Numbered from the stretch's first letter, positions 1 to 9,827 are shown. The stretch is 64,000 nucleotides of DNA from Hermatobates lingyangjiaoensis (GCA_026182355.1 JAPFBL010000069.1:1021001-1085000); one strand, 5' to 3'. Numbers and translations: made by a program. The notes: a model not told the origin generated them from the letters alone.

Positions 1-1
1 T

Positions 2-631
2 AACCTTTATTACGAAAATCAGTATTCGGAAGACCACAAAATAGACGAACGCGTACTCAAGGATATAATTAAGAAGAATATAAAATGCACCTCACCCGAG
101 GATAAGGTCGCCTTAATAACCTATTATCGGAGCCCCACCATAAGCAGCCTAGTGATGAGAAATAGCAATAAGGTTAAAGATTCTCAACTGAAGGAGTCTA
201 ATCTCGTGTATGAATACACCTGTCAAATCGGGGACCGTGAGCCCTGCAACGATTCATACATTGGGATGACAACTACATCACTGTCGAGAAGACTTACCAT
301 GCACCTTTCTATAGGTGGTCCCAAGAAACATTCAGAGGACAAGCATAATACCAAAATAACTAGAGACCTACTCGTGAGTGGAACTAAAATAATTAGAAAA
401 GAAAACAACTTCAATCGGCTGCAAATCGCAGAAGCAATAATAATTAAACAGAATAAACCTACAATAAATATTCAAACGGGTAGTAGTGAGAGAGTGCTTA
501 AACTATATGCGCCTGATTGGATGAAAAAACCGTTAACTGTCAGTACCCCCACCCCACCATCCACCCCACCTCAGTCAGTTGCTCTTGTGAATCAGGCCGA
601 AGAGCAGCTACTTCAAACTTCTACTATATAA
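2..631 (+). CDS. Penelope-like element ORF, C-terminal part with GIY-YIG endonuclease (5' end outside window)
   Basis: The frame is open from the left edge to a TAA at 629-631 (209 codons), so the ORF is cut by the window and no start codon should be assigned. Numbering from base 2, residues 1-65 are the linker that follows the reverse transcriptase in PLEs. The GIY-YIG nuclease follows: VYEY at 69-72 is the GIY strand, YIG is at 86-88, arginines are at 96-97, the catalytic-type Glu is about 144 (IAEAI) and the terminal Asn about 156 (INIQ). Cys74, Cys82, His101 and His110 match the CCHH zinc-binding insert typical of Penelope nucleases. The protein would nick target DNA for target-primed reverse transcription. 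After the domain comes a Thr/Pro-rich tail. A hammerhead motif begins 59 bp after the stop, as expected of a PLE 3' end. The frame is intact over the visible part, so this is one of the youngest copies here. The family is clear; whether the element is active is not. Confidence 0.85.
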   Translation, partial: NLYYENQYSEDHKIDERVLKDIIKKNIKCTSPEDKVALITYYRSPTISSLVMRNSNKVKDSQLKESNLVYEYTCQIGDREPCNDSYIGMTTTSLSRRLTMHLSIGGPKKHSEDKHNTKITRDLLVSGTKIIRKENNFNRLQIAEAIIIKQNKPTINIQTGSSERVLKLYAPDWMKKPLTVSTPTPPSTPPQSVALVNQAEEQLLQTSTI

Positions 632-689
632 TGTGTTTTATTAACAACTCCAAAAACTAATAATTTTCCTCTTTGTTTAATTAATCACC

Positions 690-722
690 CTGAAGATGAC
701 TGGAAGCCAGTCGAAACATGTC
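690..722 (+). ncRNA. Hammerhead ribozyme, family F (stem III ACAUGU), intact core
   Basis: The core CTGAAGA (690-696) is followed by stem II GACTGG/CCAGTC (698-703 with 707-712, loop AAG), then GAAA (713-716) and the palindrome ACATGT with cleavage-site C at 722. Stem I can form ACC/GGT. It lies between the PLE endonuclease ORF and a PLE N-terminal fragment, which is where PLE pLTRs carry minimal hammerheads. Stem III is too short to be stable in a monomer, so cleavage may need dimerisation (inference). Confidence 0.8.
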
Positions 723-737
723 GGTTATAACTTAATT

Positions 738-841
738 AACATTCTCCAACGTTTGGATGAAGGAAAGAAGAAGGTATTCAGAAACCTTGAAAAACTAGTG
801 AAGAAAATGACATCAGCGAAATACGGTCAGCTGTTCAACGA
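738..841 (+). pseudogene. PLE N-terminal ORF fragment downstream of the hammerhead
   Basis: An open frame right after the ribozyme encodes a basic, helix-prone segment with RNLEKLVKK and then YGQLFNE, and stops where the sequence turns into (TA)n at 842. The same RNLEK...FNE pattern recurs at 21041-21139, so this is PLE-derived coding sequence rather than chance. There is no ATG in this frame after the ribozyme. The tail-to-head order (endonuclease, ribozyme, N-terminus) fits a partial tandem (pLTR) structure. Confidence 0.55.
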
Positions 842-859
842 AATATATATATATATATA
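842..859. repeat. (TA)n microsatellite at PLE breakpoint
   Basis: A short TA run separates the truncated PLE N-terminal fragment from the family A palindrome that starts at 860. Confidence 0.9.
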
Positions 860-1618
860 GGTGTATAATGTAATCGGGATTCGGTCAATTTTCCAGGATC
901 AAAATCAAACTCTCAATGCCGACGTTTCGGTTTTATTTAAAACCTTTTTCATAGGCCTACAAACAAAGGATGACAAGAAATCATATATAAACATCAACAT
1001 ATAACTAACATCAAAATGGAATATTACAGTTGTGAAAAAACAAAAATATATATACAAGTAGAAGTAATAGAAAAGCAATAAACATTTTTATGAACTTACA
1101 GAAGTCAGAATTTTTGAATTAGAAAAATGATGAAATTTACATTATATAAAATGAATTAACAATAGATAGTTAGTGAACTAACATCTTAACTGGTCAAAAA
1201 CTTGGACCAGACTAACTGATTTGAGTGAACAGTGTTTCGGTTTACATGTAATTGTAATCAGTTAGTCTGGTCCAAGTTTTTGACCAGTTAAGATGTTAGT
1301 TCACTAACTATCTATTGTTACTTCATTTTATATAATGTAAATTTCATCATTTTTCTAATTCAAAAATTCTGACTTCTGTAAGTTCATAAAAATGTTAATT
1401 GCTTTTCTATTACTTCTACTTGTATATATATTTTTGTTTTTTCACAACTGTAATATTCCATTTTGATGTTAGTTATATGTTGATGTTTATATATGATTTC
1501 TTGTCATCCTTTGTTTGTAGGCCTATGAAAAAGGTTTTAAATAAAACCGAAACGTCGGCATTGAGAGTTTGATTTTGATCCTGGAAAATTGACCGAATCC
1601 CGATTACATTATACACCT
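860..1618. repeat. Large inverted repeat of PLE family A termini, copy 1
   Basis: The left arm (860-1222) and right arm (1256-1618) are 363 bases each and almost exact reverse complements around a 33-base loop. Each arm carries, pointing outward, the family A terminus: GGCCTATGAAAAAGG, then a GGTTTT/AAAACC stem II, CCGAAACGTCGGC and the GAGAGTTTGATTTTGATCC end. An almost identical element lies at 49567-50392. Both outer edges adjoin TA-rich sequence. No protein is encoded. I read it as two PLE 3'-type ends joined head to head; the mechanism (snap-back or template switching) is inference. Confidence 0.8.
1512..1557 (+). ncRNA. Hammerhead-like motif, family A (non-canonical core)
   Basis: Stem II GGTTTTA/TAAAACC, then GAAA, palindrome ACGT, cleavage-type C and flanking GGC are all present, but the 5' catalytic strand reads CCTATGAAA where a hammerhead needs CTGANGA. 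The mirror copy is in the left arm at about 921-966. The same variant occurs in several other copies in this window, so it is a family trait. It may be a decayed ribozyme fixed in the source element, or a different structure. Confidence 0.4.
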
Positions 1619-1651
1619 ATTCTATCCAACGGTTGATATATTATTGAATTT

Positions 1652-1652
1652 G

Positions 1653-1686
<34 letters not shown>

Positions 1687-1740
1687 GAGTTCGAAATTCA
1701 AGAAGAGTGTTTCGGTCTTTATTTAAAACCCTTTTCATAG
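1652..1740. repeat. (TA)n followed by chimeric PLE terminus (families D and A joined)
   Basis: After the TA run ending about 1685, the start of a family D arm (GAGTTCGAAATTCAAGAAGAG) passes directly into the reversed family A motif (GTTTCGGTCTTTATTTAAAACC, then CTTTTCATAGG). The two families are normally separate, so this is a junction between different element ends. Confidence 0.5.
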
Positions 1741-2640
1741 GTAGAAGTATAAATTTTGAAACAGAAAAACTAAGTATTACATTATAAATTATTTTAAAAA
1801 GAAAAATAGCATGTGGACTTTAACAACAACTGTAGTCTGAATGAACATGTGACACTGAACTGCCGTTACTGTATATTGATAAGAAATCAAAACCGTGATG
1901 AACATAGATATTGAAATGTAGATTTATGTAATGATATATGCGGTCCTTTTTTTGGTAGACATAGTCAATTTACAACTTTGTAATAATAACAATTAAATAA
2001 ATTATCACAACAGAGAAGAAAAGAAAGTGCGATGATCTAATTAAAGTTTAGAATCCTGAAATATTATTGTTAGCTTGATCAAAGCTAAATACGATGACAG
2101 GAGAATTTCTATCTTCTTCGATGTTGCCATTATCAGAATCCCATAGCATTACATATATATTCATCTAAGACAAGGAACACAAATAACATATAAGACGGCA
2201 CTAAATATCTCATATATTGATTAGAAAGATATTACCATATATAACAGTTAATTAGAAAAACTATAAATGTCTCTACGTTTTTAAATTTTGGTAAAACTTC
2301 ATGTTCTGTTCTTTTTGAATTATTGTATTAGGCAGGTTATTTCTGGGATGATAGTTACAAGTAAATGTGAACCTTTTGGTTAGAATATTTTAAATATTTC
2401 AATTTGTGTAAAGTATTTCCGAACTGGTGCAAGTCTCTAGTCATAGGACGAAAGGTATTGGACATTGGAATATTTACCTGTCTTATGTTGCTTCCATTAG
2501 TCATACCTCGTCGTGATTAATATTAAATTATATTTTGAAGGAGTATCAAATTTGAAATCTTGTGTTTTACATCAGATGAATGTCTCACATTACGCGAATG
2601 AATACAATTACTACTATGTCATTGCTGTTTATGAAAGTTG
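1741..2640. other. AT-rich stretch, nothing recognised
   Basis: No ORF with recognisable content, no repeat unit or RNA motif seen. Confidence 0.5.
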
Positions 2641-2644
2641 TAGA

Positions 2645-2649
2645 AGATA

Positions 2650-2686
<37 letters not shown>
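2645..2686. repeat. (TA)n microsatellite
   Basis: A long TA run without an attached PLE end. The open frame across it (2513-2755) owes its length partly to the run (I-Y repeats) and is not a gene. Confidence 0.9.
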
Positions 2687-2690
<4 letters not shown>

Positions 2691-2896
2691 ATGTTGTGCA
2701 CTTTATCCAACCTTGTATAGATAATGTACAACTTGAACAATACTTAGAATGCTAAACTTATGCCATTTATTAACTCGTTTGGAAAGATTATTCAGTGAAC
2801 TCAGCTGGCTGAATCTTTTGCTAAATATAGCCGTGAAGGGAACTACTTGAAAGTGGGAGTAATTGGGCTGCGTCTAATATATTAGATATCAAGTGA

Positions 2897-3052
2897 CGCG
2901 TTTTGGTAAGCAAGCGATGCTGCAATGAAGGGCGGAATCTGTTTGATGTTGGTGAGAAGCTTCGCTCAGATGAATGTCTTCAAGAAGGCATGCCTAGCGA
3001 CGTGTACATTGTCGATCCCCAGGGGTGCCGGTGCCTTCTTCAACTAATCTGA
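2897..3052 (+). other. GC-richer patch with an open frame of unknown identity
   Basis: From about 2860 to 3150 the sequence is clearly richer in G+C than its surroundings. One plus-strand frame is open for 51 codons between TGA (2894) and TGA (3050) and contains LFDVGEKLRSDECLQEG and SDVYIVDPQGCRC, a composition that looks protein-like. There is no ATG near its start and no clear splice sites. It could be an old exon, a processed fragment or part of an unrecognised repeat. Confidence 0.25.
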
Positions 3053-3059
3053 AGCTCCT

Positions 3060-4255
3060 CACTTCATAGAGACGCCAAACCAGCCGTGTCTAACCATGTT
3101 AGGTAACCACTTTGTTTTAACTCCTTACTCGCTCTACTGGTTCGTTATTTTAACCAAATACCAACCATCTAATTTTCTAGGGTGGGATTTCACTGATAAA
3201 CGAATATTAATATTACACTAGAGTGGCATCACAATGTTAAACATTATATCATGTTCTTGAGAATTTTAGCAAACACATACGATAGTAAGAGAGCTATAAT
3301 ATACAGAATAAAAATCTTGTATACATCTTTTCTAATTAATATCAGCTAATATTCAAACTGAAATAATATACCAATTTATAAATAAAAATTTTACTTATAT
3401 TGCAGAATCTACCAGCCAAATTAATCGTTTTGTTCACTTTTATAACAATTTACATCCAACATTTGCAAATTAATTCTCAATCAATAAATAAATAATTTCT
3501 GACACATCAGTCATTACTGTTACAGTCAGTAACAATAGTTGTAATTATAACTGATAACTGTTTTTATCAGTTCTTACATTCGTGATTTAAAGAGTGCTTG
3601 TTGTATCTCAGAATGAACTGAGAGACTACATACTCGTAGTATACTATACTGAGATATACTATATGCATACTGAGATATTAACGTAGATATTATTTATATC
3701 TTTCTTATAGACAAGAAAGATAAAGATAATTCATCAAAATGCTTTCTTAGACTAAACAACAAAGTTTTTTAAAAGATATGAAAATGTTATACTTATTCAT
3801 TCAATATTTTGACGCAAATTAACTGATAAATTGGGAGCTGAACAACCTAGAAAAGTCAAAGGACTTAAAAAAATAGACTTGCCTACTGTTTTTGTGGAAA
3901 TGATCAATTTATGGGAGTTTTACAACATATATAATTTGAGTAAATATTACAAATGAAGAATAATGAATCAATTTACCTGTAATTTTTTTCCTATGTTGAA
4001 AATTCAAGACATAATAAAATGTTTCATTTTTCATTAGTTCATAAGGTAATTTATGCAACAATGATAGTCTTTTATCACTAATGTTCCATATACATTTCTG
4101 AATTGTATACAGGTGCATCGGAACTTAAGACTCAAAATGCAAAAATTTCTGGGAGATTCAAAACATAATAATTAACAAATAAAATAAAATTTATTAATTT
4201 ATCAATGAATAAATAAAGGTAGAAATATAAATAAAATATATATATTTTATTATTT
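3060..4255. other. AT-rich stretch without recognisable gene
   Basis: Short open frames (for example 3909-4118 minus) show no recognisable content. Around 3600-3680 there are short imperfect repeats of ACTGAGATA. Nothing else seen. Confidence 0.5.
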
Positions 4256-4257
4256 TT

Positions 4258-4260
4258 ATT

Positions 4261-4298
<38 letters not shown>

Positions 4299-4316
4299 TA
4301 TTATTATTATTATTGT
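4258..4316. repeat. (TA)n plus (TTA)n microsatellite at a PLE end
   Basis: A TA run (about 4262-4293) passes into TTA repeats (about 4297-4314) immediately upstream of a PLE 3' untranslated segment. Confidence 0.85.
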
Positions 4317-4365
4317 ATAAGGGTTGACTGGACCAACCCTTCAGCACCACATCCTTGGTGTCTTC

Positions 4366-4398
4366 CTGATGATGAACACAAAGTGTTCGAAACGCGTT
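4366..4398 (+). ncRNA. Hammerhead ribozyme, family K (stem III ACGCGU), intact core
   Basis: CTGATGA (4366-4372), stem II GAACAC/GTGTTC (4374-4379 with 4383-4388, loop AAA), GAAA (4389-4392) and the palindrome ACGCGT followed by T. Stem I is weak. Upstream, GACTGGACCAACCCTTCA resembles the GACTGGACCAC...CGACCCTTCA stretch that separates endonuclease and ribozyme at 22.7 kb, so this is a 3' end whose endonuclease has been lost. The downstream CAGAATGAGTAAACAC resembles the sequence after the K ribozyme at 41145. Confidence 0.75.
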
Positions 4399-4499
4399 GT
4401 TACTGTTGAATAAAACTTCATTTGTGTGGTGACTTTTGTTTGTTTATCCATTTTACCTCAGAATGAGTAAACACACAATTATGGATTGCACAACTAATG

Positions 4500-5395
4500 A
4501 TATATAAAATAATATTTTATTTTAAAATTTCAATTTGGAGTTTATAAAAAAACAAAAACTTTGAACATAGAAATATTATTTTTAATCAAATAAAGTTAGT
4601 TTATTAAATAAACGGTCTCTGGACCACATATTTCCTTCTATATAGCTAAATTTAAAAGTTTCTTCAAACTTTCGGGGAACCACACTCTATTTTAAATTAT
4701 TGGTATCATTATTAAAATTTAAATTTCGCCATCAATGCTGATTGAAAAGTTATTTTTCACAAAGCTAATCCGCTGCTATGATTATTTTCATGATTTATAG
4801 TTATAAATATGAATAATAATGAATCTATTGGACTGTAAAGGAGTAGTAACCGGACAATCATTCATTAAATGGGTCTTACTTCTAGCTATTAGATTGTAAT
4901 TTTTGTACAAAAAAATTATATTAAACTTAAAAAAAACACCGAAATGCTTGTATATTTGTTTATTTTTTAAACCCAAACCTATAGGATCCATCATACTTTT
5001 AAATAAATTTATCAGACCTTATGAATTCACAATTATGAAGGATTTTATAATAATATGATATTTACTTAACATCTGGTGTTAATAATATTTACTGTAGGAT
5101 TCATCTTTAGTGTAGTTCTGTTTTTCAAGGGTATTCAACCATATTAATAAATACAATAATTGGTTAATAAGAAAGGTTCTTTCAAAGTAGTCTCATTTTA
5201 AGTAGCAATCGTGTTTCGGTTTGCATATCATTTATAGGCCTTCCTTCGTCAAAGTAATTTACTGAGCATACCTTACTAAACATGTTTCTACCAACTTTCC
5301 CATATTGCTTAATGATAGTGGTATGTATTATTGTATAAACAGATCTCCTAGCTGGTGATAATGTCAGCCGTTTACCGGCTTTTTGTTTGATCGGT
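4500..5395. other. AT-rich stretch with one degraded PLE-like scrap
   Basis: Around 5205-5262, read on the minus strand, there is GACGAAGGAAGGCCTATAAA and then AACCGAAACACG, reminiscent of a family A end but too degraded to call. Otherwise nothing recognised. Confidence 0.4.
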
Positions 5396-5397
5396 TC

Positions 5398-5652
5398 TTC
5401 TACAGTTGCCTAAGTTTTGTCTTAGTAGTCCTAAATTTTGTCTAACTCAAGTGGATTTCAAGTAGGGATCTCTAACGAGTACCTGTCGTAGTAAAGGCTT
5501 GGGACCGATGGATTAATGTCCTCTCTGAGGGATGACGTACTCAGATATATTCACCTCCCGCGTGAATAAATCGATGGCCTGGTGGGGATTGAATCCCGGA
5601 CTACCAGCCCAGAGAGGAGTGTGTTAATCACTGAAATAACCTGGCCACCATA
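5398..5652 (-). mobile_element. tRNA-headed SINE, minus strand
   Basis: Read on the minus strand it has a tRNA-like head with a B-box-like GGGATTCAATCCC at about 5587-5599, then the ATTTATTCACGCGGGAGGTG segment, the ACGTCATCCCTCAGAG core, a CTTGAGTTAGACAAAAT segment and a short tail. The order matches the complete copy at 16931-17268. It is degenerate and no target duplication was identified. Confidence 0.7.
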
Positions 5653-5886
5653 GTAGTGGTTTGCATACAGAGAGAATTATATGTTTAAATAAAACCATAT
5701 GCAATTTCATGTAGATTATTTTTTAAAGTTTTAACTCTGAGAATAACTTGACATCTGAATTATATTGCTAAGTGTAGTAATTTGTTAATGAATTGTTTAT
5801 TTATTTATTACAGTATGCGATACTGACTTTAATATTAACTAATCTTAATTTCGAATTAATAATGGACGTTCCAAACAGAGAAATAA

Positions 5887-5895
5887 TTAAGTTAC

Positions 5896-5927
<32 letters not shown>
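5887..5927. repeat. (AAT)n microsatellite
   Basis: An uninterrupted run of AAT trinucleotides. Confidence 0.95.
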
Positions 5928-5929
5928 GT

Positions 5930-6950
5930 TAACAATTATGTTACAACTAAGAAACACACACACAAAAAAAGAAACTAACACTCACGATTCTCAGTCATTC
6001 AAGACACAAGCCGTTTTCAAGAGAGGAAAACAACGTGAAAAGGTTCAGGACAAATGTCACTTTATATTGGTGAACCCTTCCTCGTCATCTCACTTGTGTT
6101 CCTTCATCTCTTCTCCTGATTGCGGCGAATGTCTGAAATGATTGAAAATCGTGATTATCAGACTCTTTTTCCTGTTTTTTACCTGTAACTCTACTATTAA
6201 TTATTTAATAGTTAATAAATTTAACTTTTTAAGTTAATCTGTGCTAATAAGAAGAAATGAATCTCTACGGTATTGGGAAATTTTTAAAAATGCTGAAGAG
6301 TTTGTCTTAAATCCTATGTAATATTTGTTAGAAATAATAAGACATTAGTGGTTAGTGGAAGTGGTTTTATTATTAAATCGTTTGTGAATGTGTAGAGTAG
6401 AGGTTTGTTTAAGAGAGACAGCTAATAACTTACAGTGTTTACGCGGCTCCCTGTCAGTTCCATTTAGGTAGGACTAATGCCGGCACACCGGCTCTGAGAA
6501 TAATGACCACCCACCTCCCTATTGATAGATAGTGTCAATCATTACCAATTCCCTTCTACTTTAATTTTGAAATATCATTTCCATTCCCATCGCTGCTTCA
6601 ACTTAAAAACAGAAGCATTCCCTTCTAAAAAAAAAAACTTCTTTTAAAATCAATAATCCTTTTCTTCAACATAAAAACTTGAACATGTCATGCAATAAAT
6701 AACCATAATGAAATCCCAGAGTGGCATATGACCTACCAGATTATAAGTAAAATTAACATTACAATTAGTAATAAAAATGTAATCATTTGCTTAATACTAA
6801 TAAATTTTACAAATTGGTAAGATGTATTTTATTTATAAGGTGTATCTTTAGATTAATTAACATAACCTTATTTATGTAACATTATAATCTAAGCAACACT
6901 ATGCAAGTTCTCATATAACAAACAAGTTGAACAAACTTTGCAAAATATCA
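5930..6950. other. AT-rich stretch, small GC-richer patch near 6430-6540
   Basis: The open frame at 5938-6141 has low-complexity content and no recognisable domain. The patch at 6430-6540 contains GCCGGCACACCGGC, a short palindrome, but resembles no element seen elsewhere in the window. Confidence 0.4.
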
Positions 6951-6959
6951 TAGCAGGTC

Positions 6960-7400
6960 ATGTGAAGACGACGAACGAAAGGGATACGCTATGTCTTAAC
7001 ATTTACTATAATCATAAAAAAAACGAGCAGCTTGCTAATAAGAAATATCTGCAAAAAGGAGAAAACTGAAGTTCAGAGGAGCCATGCCGTATATCAATTT
7101 ATTTGTAAAGAAGAGGACTGTGCAACCCTACCATCCCGATACATTGGCATGACCAGAAAGAAACTCTCAAGGCGTCTCACCATAAACCTTGCTACTGGAG
7201 CACCGAAGGCGCATGTGGAGAAAAAATACTGCACTTCACTCACGCGTAAGATGGTTGTAGATGGAACGTCTATTTTAAATTTTAATAGAAATCCTGTACA
7301 TTTACAAATCTTGGAAGCCATCTATATAAAGGAAAAATGCCCAGTGCTTAACTTACAATCGAGCGAAAAGGTTTGTTATACCCACTTCCAGAAACTTTGA
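6960..7400 (+). pseudogene. PLE GIY-YIG endonuclease fragment with one frameshift
   Basis: Two plus-strand frames join near an A homopolymer at 7016-7023. The first (from about 6961) gives KTTNERDTLCLNIYYNHKK, the linker that precedes the nuclease in PLEs. The second (7032-7400) gives VYQFIC (GIY strand), RYIGMT (YIG strand), SRRL, the catalytic-type Glu in LEAIYIK and the terminal Asn in VLNLQ. Cysteines before YIG fit the CCHH insert, but its first His is replaced (TINLATGAPKAH). The 5' part of the ORF is absent. A family G hammerhead follows at 7597. This family differs from the 2-631 copy, as its residues are only moderately similar. Confidence 0.8.
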
Positions 7401-7596
7401 CAATATGATTAAATTAAGAAGGACGGAGTGACGGCTGGCTAACCTCCCGGGCTCTAGGAGCGCTAGCTTGACATATTACCTCTTTCTATTGTTATTTATA
7501 TATGTATTTCCTCTCTCATATGTGTGTATTTCTAGTAGTATTTTGTTATTCTGTTACTTTGAGTTGTTATTTATCTGTTTTATCATTTTCTTCTGT

Positions 7597-7625
7597 CTGA
7601 GGATAACCTACGAGGTCGAAAGCTA
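7597..7625 (+). ncRNA. Hammerhead ribozyme, family G (stem III AGCU), intact core
   Basis: CTGAGGA (7597-7603), a short stem II ACC/GGT (7606-7608 with 7614-7616), GAAA (7618-7621), palindrome AGCT and then A at the cleavage position. It lies 196 bp after the PLE endonuclease fragment and 69 bp before a PLE N-terminal ATG. Confidence 0.65.
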
Positions 7626-7693
7626 TAAATATATAATCTTTTAGTTAGTAGTGAATAATTTTAGTAGTTATTGGACTATATTTCTTGCCTGAA

Positions 7694-7831
7694 ATGTCCC
7701 TGGGAAATTTACTATTTGCATTGCCTCTGCAACATAGAAGAGTCATTAGGAAAAAAGAACAGCTACTTAAAAAAGTCGTGAATGCAGAATCTGCTCTGCA
7801 CTCAATGTATGCTTGGATGAAGATCTACTGA
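7694..7831 (+). pseudogene. PLE N-terminal ORF fragment (45 codons)
   Basis: An ATG at 7694 opens a frame with LPLQHRRVIRKKEQLLKKVV and NAESA, alignable by eye with LPESHRKVIRKLESVNKKLV and NAEAA at 22990-23108. It ends at TGA 7829 just before a TA run (7847-7873). It is the start of the ORF of the next tandem unit, truncated. Confidence 0.6.
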
Positions 7832-7846
7832 CAACTTATACAAATA

Positions 7847-7847
7847 C

Positions 7848-7879
<32 letters not shown>

Positions 7880-8046
7880 ACAAAATAATTCGGGATTTGG
7901 TCAATTTCTTCGACTCCAATCAAATTTTCAGTGCCGACGTTTCGTTTTTTGCTGGAAAGTTTGATTGGAATGGAAGAAATTGACCGAATCTTGATTTATA
8001 TCTGTCCTACGGTCAATAATTTATTGTAGTTTATATATATATATAT
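7847..8046. repeat. TA-bounded hairpin of family A terminus
   Basis: Between TA runs (7847-7873 and 8033-8046) a left arm reading ATTCGGGATTTGGTCAATTTC...TTTTCAGTGCCGACGTTTCG folds back on GTTTGATTGGAATGGAAGAAATTGACCGAATC. Only the distal part of the family A end is present; the stem II region was lost at the turn (GACGTTTCGTTTTTTGCTGG). Confidence 0.6.
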
Positions 8047-8049
8047 CTA

Positions 8050-9085
8050 GATTTAAAGTCAGAAAACAGTCCTTCCGAAGAAATGGGTTAACTTTCGTTG
8101 TTTTTTCTGTATGCTTGGTCCCCTTGCCTTTTTCCTTTTAAAGATGATTTTATCAAAATTTAGAGATACTAATTTAGTTTACTGTGTGTGTTACTTTTTT
8201 TTTGTATTATAAGTTACATATATATGCTTTCGCTCATCATTTTGGTTCTTTCTGGTATTCTGATTGAAATCGAAAAATTCTGCAATAATAGAGAGACATC
8301 TATTTTTTTTTGTTTCTTAGTAAAATTTGAATGTGTAGAGTTTGTGTATATGTTTAAAATAAAACAATAGATATATACTAAGTTTCATTCGTAGATGAAA
8401 AGATAAACCAAGCATGTGTATTCCCTGAGTGTACTTTTCAGTATTATTTTAATTTGTTTTCACAAAAAGTAATAATTAATATGAAACAATATGGTTAGTA
8501 ACATACAAAGACGAATCATATTTGAAATTGTTGAAGCATATAATCATCATATTCTTCAAATTTAATGGAGATTTTTTTTAAAAAAATATGACTGGAAAAA
8601 ATACACGTGCTTCAAACCTAGATAAAATATCCTTACATAGACTTGAAATGAATAATGTAGTATGTCTCTTTACCTTGGAACTGTATTCTATTTGCAATCA
8701 TTGCCAAGTATAGAACATGATCCAATAGAAATTCTGAAGGTTTCCTATTCAGTAATAGTGGAAAATAAACTATTCATGCGTTGGTTGACTTTTGTTTGGA
8801 ATAAATGACTGGCTTAGGAAATGTATGAGCATCTTGAGATTCACTTTGGCATCTTAAGTACTTGTACTTCCATACAGACTGCCTCAAAGCTACTGCCTTT
8901 GCTTAGAACAACCAAAAGAGGATTAAAACGGGCTTTACACCCAAGAGTAAGGTGTAGTTTGAAGCAGGCCATGAATAGCTTTTTATGCCGATGAATGTGT
9001 TAAAGATCACAACCTCAAAGAGAATTTACATCAACCATTTAATGAAAAAAAAAGAACTTGCCATTTAATATATATGTATGTATAT
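8050..9085. other. AT-rich stretch, nothing recognised
   Basis: The open frame at 8188-8370 is hydrophobic, low-complexity and unsupported. Confidence 0.45.
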
Positions 9086-9087
9086 TA

Positions 9088-9248
9088 GTATAAATAGGGA
9101 GCAGGCCTTCTTTTATACAAATTGTGTTAAACTGAATTGCCTTAACCAAACATACCTTTCTATTGAGCAGTTTTTCGTATTTTCTAGATAATTTCAAATC
9201 TTGATTCAGCTGGTGAATTATTTGAGCAAAACTCTGGTTGGCCATCAT
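9088..9248 (-). pseudogene. PLE N-terminal ORF fragment starting just after a hammerhead
   Basis: On the minus strand an ATG at 9248-9246 lies about 20 bases after the hammerhead at 9268-9299. The frame gives MMANQSFAQIIHQLNQD, a basic helical stretch and then the PLE N-terminal motif CIKEGLLPIYTNI, after which it runs into TA-like sequence. The CxxEGLLPxYTN motif recurs at 46340, 46560 and 49460. Confidence 0.65.
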
Positions 9249-9267
9249 TATTTATTGACTAACTTTT

Positions 9268-9299
9268 GACATGTTTCGGCTGTCTCCAACCATCTTCAG
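9268..9299 (-). ncRNA. Hammerhead ribozyme, family F, intact core (left arm of a palindrome)
   Basis: Minus-strand CTGAAGA (9299-9293), a weak stem II (TGG/GCC), GAAA, ACATGTC. Stem I TTT/AAA. Its mirror copy is at 9510-9541. Confidence 0.7.
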
Positions 9300-9509
9300 A
9301 AACAAAACAAAAAAAAACTATTTTCATCGAACAAGTATGTAAACATAACATAAGCTAAATAAATTTTTTCACTAAAAAATAAATTTCACTAAGTTTTAGT
9401 TAATTAGTGTTTGACTTAGTGAAATTTATTTTTTAGTGAAAAATTTTATTTAGCTTACTGTTATGTTTACGTACTTGTTCGATGAAAATAGTTTTGTTTT
9501 GTTTTGTTT

Positions 9510-9541
9510 CTGAAGATGGTTGGAGACAGCCGAAACATATC
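9510..9541 (+). ncRNA. Hammerhead ribozyme, family F, intact core (right arm)
   Basis: CTGAAGA (9510-9516), loop-rich stem II ending AGCC, GAAA (9532-9535), then ACATATC with one substitution that breaks the ACATGT palindrome. Confidence 0.65.
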
Positions 9542-9560
9542 AAATGTTAGTCAATAAATA

Positions 9561-9637
9561 ATGATGGCCAACCAGAGTTTTGCTCAAATAATTCACCAGC
9601 TGAATCAAGATGATTTGAAATTATCTAGAAAATACTC

Positions 9638-9640
<3 letters not shown>
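9561..9640 (+). pseudogene. PLE N-terminal ORF fragment (mirror copy)
   Basis: MMANQSFAQIIHQLNQD again, followed by LKLSRKY and then a TA run. It is shorter than the left-arm copy. Confidence 0.55.
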
Positions 9641-9642
<2 letters not shown>

Positions 9643-9668
<26 letters not shown>

Positions 9669-9778
9669 TCGATAAAAAGGTTTCACATAAACACGTGAAA
9701 TAACAATCAATGATCAAACCACAACAAGAAATGGGAACAAACAAACCCATTTCTTGTTGTGGTTTGATCATATATATA

Positions 9779-9824
<46 letters not shown>
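9643..9824. repeat. TA-bounded family B hairpin without ribozyme
   Basis: Between TA runs (9643-9664 and 9771-9824) the family B outer arm (TTTCACATAAACACGTGAAA ... GATCAAACCACAACAAGAAA) turns back on itself at a GGGAACAAACAAACCC centre. The turn lies outside the ribozyme, so no core is present. Confidence 0.7.

Positions 9825-9827
<3 letters not shown>

Larger units (their letters stand above)
9172..9630. repeat. Inverted repeat: two PLE family F 5' regions head to head
   Basis: The left arm (minus-strand hammerhead and N-terminal coding fragment) mirrors the right arm (9510-9541 hammerhead, ATG at 9561) around an AT-rich centre near 9390-9418. The right arm ends in (TA)n at 9643. Small differences (ACATGTC against ACATATC) show some decay since formation. 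Confidence 0.75.

Noticed and set aside
4132..4350. Open frames made of repeated Ile-Tyr (also at 2513, 11874, 12356, 14830, 19830, 22978, 46282, 62892, 63507)
   Set aside because: They are translations of (TA)n microsatellites; any coding content comes from PLE pieces beside them, described separately.
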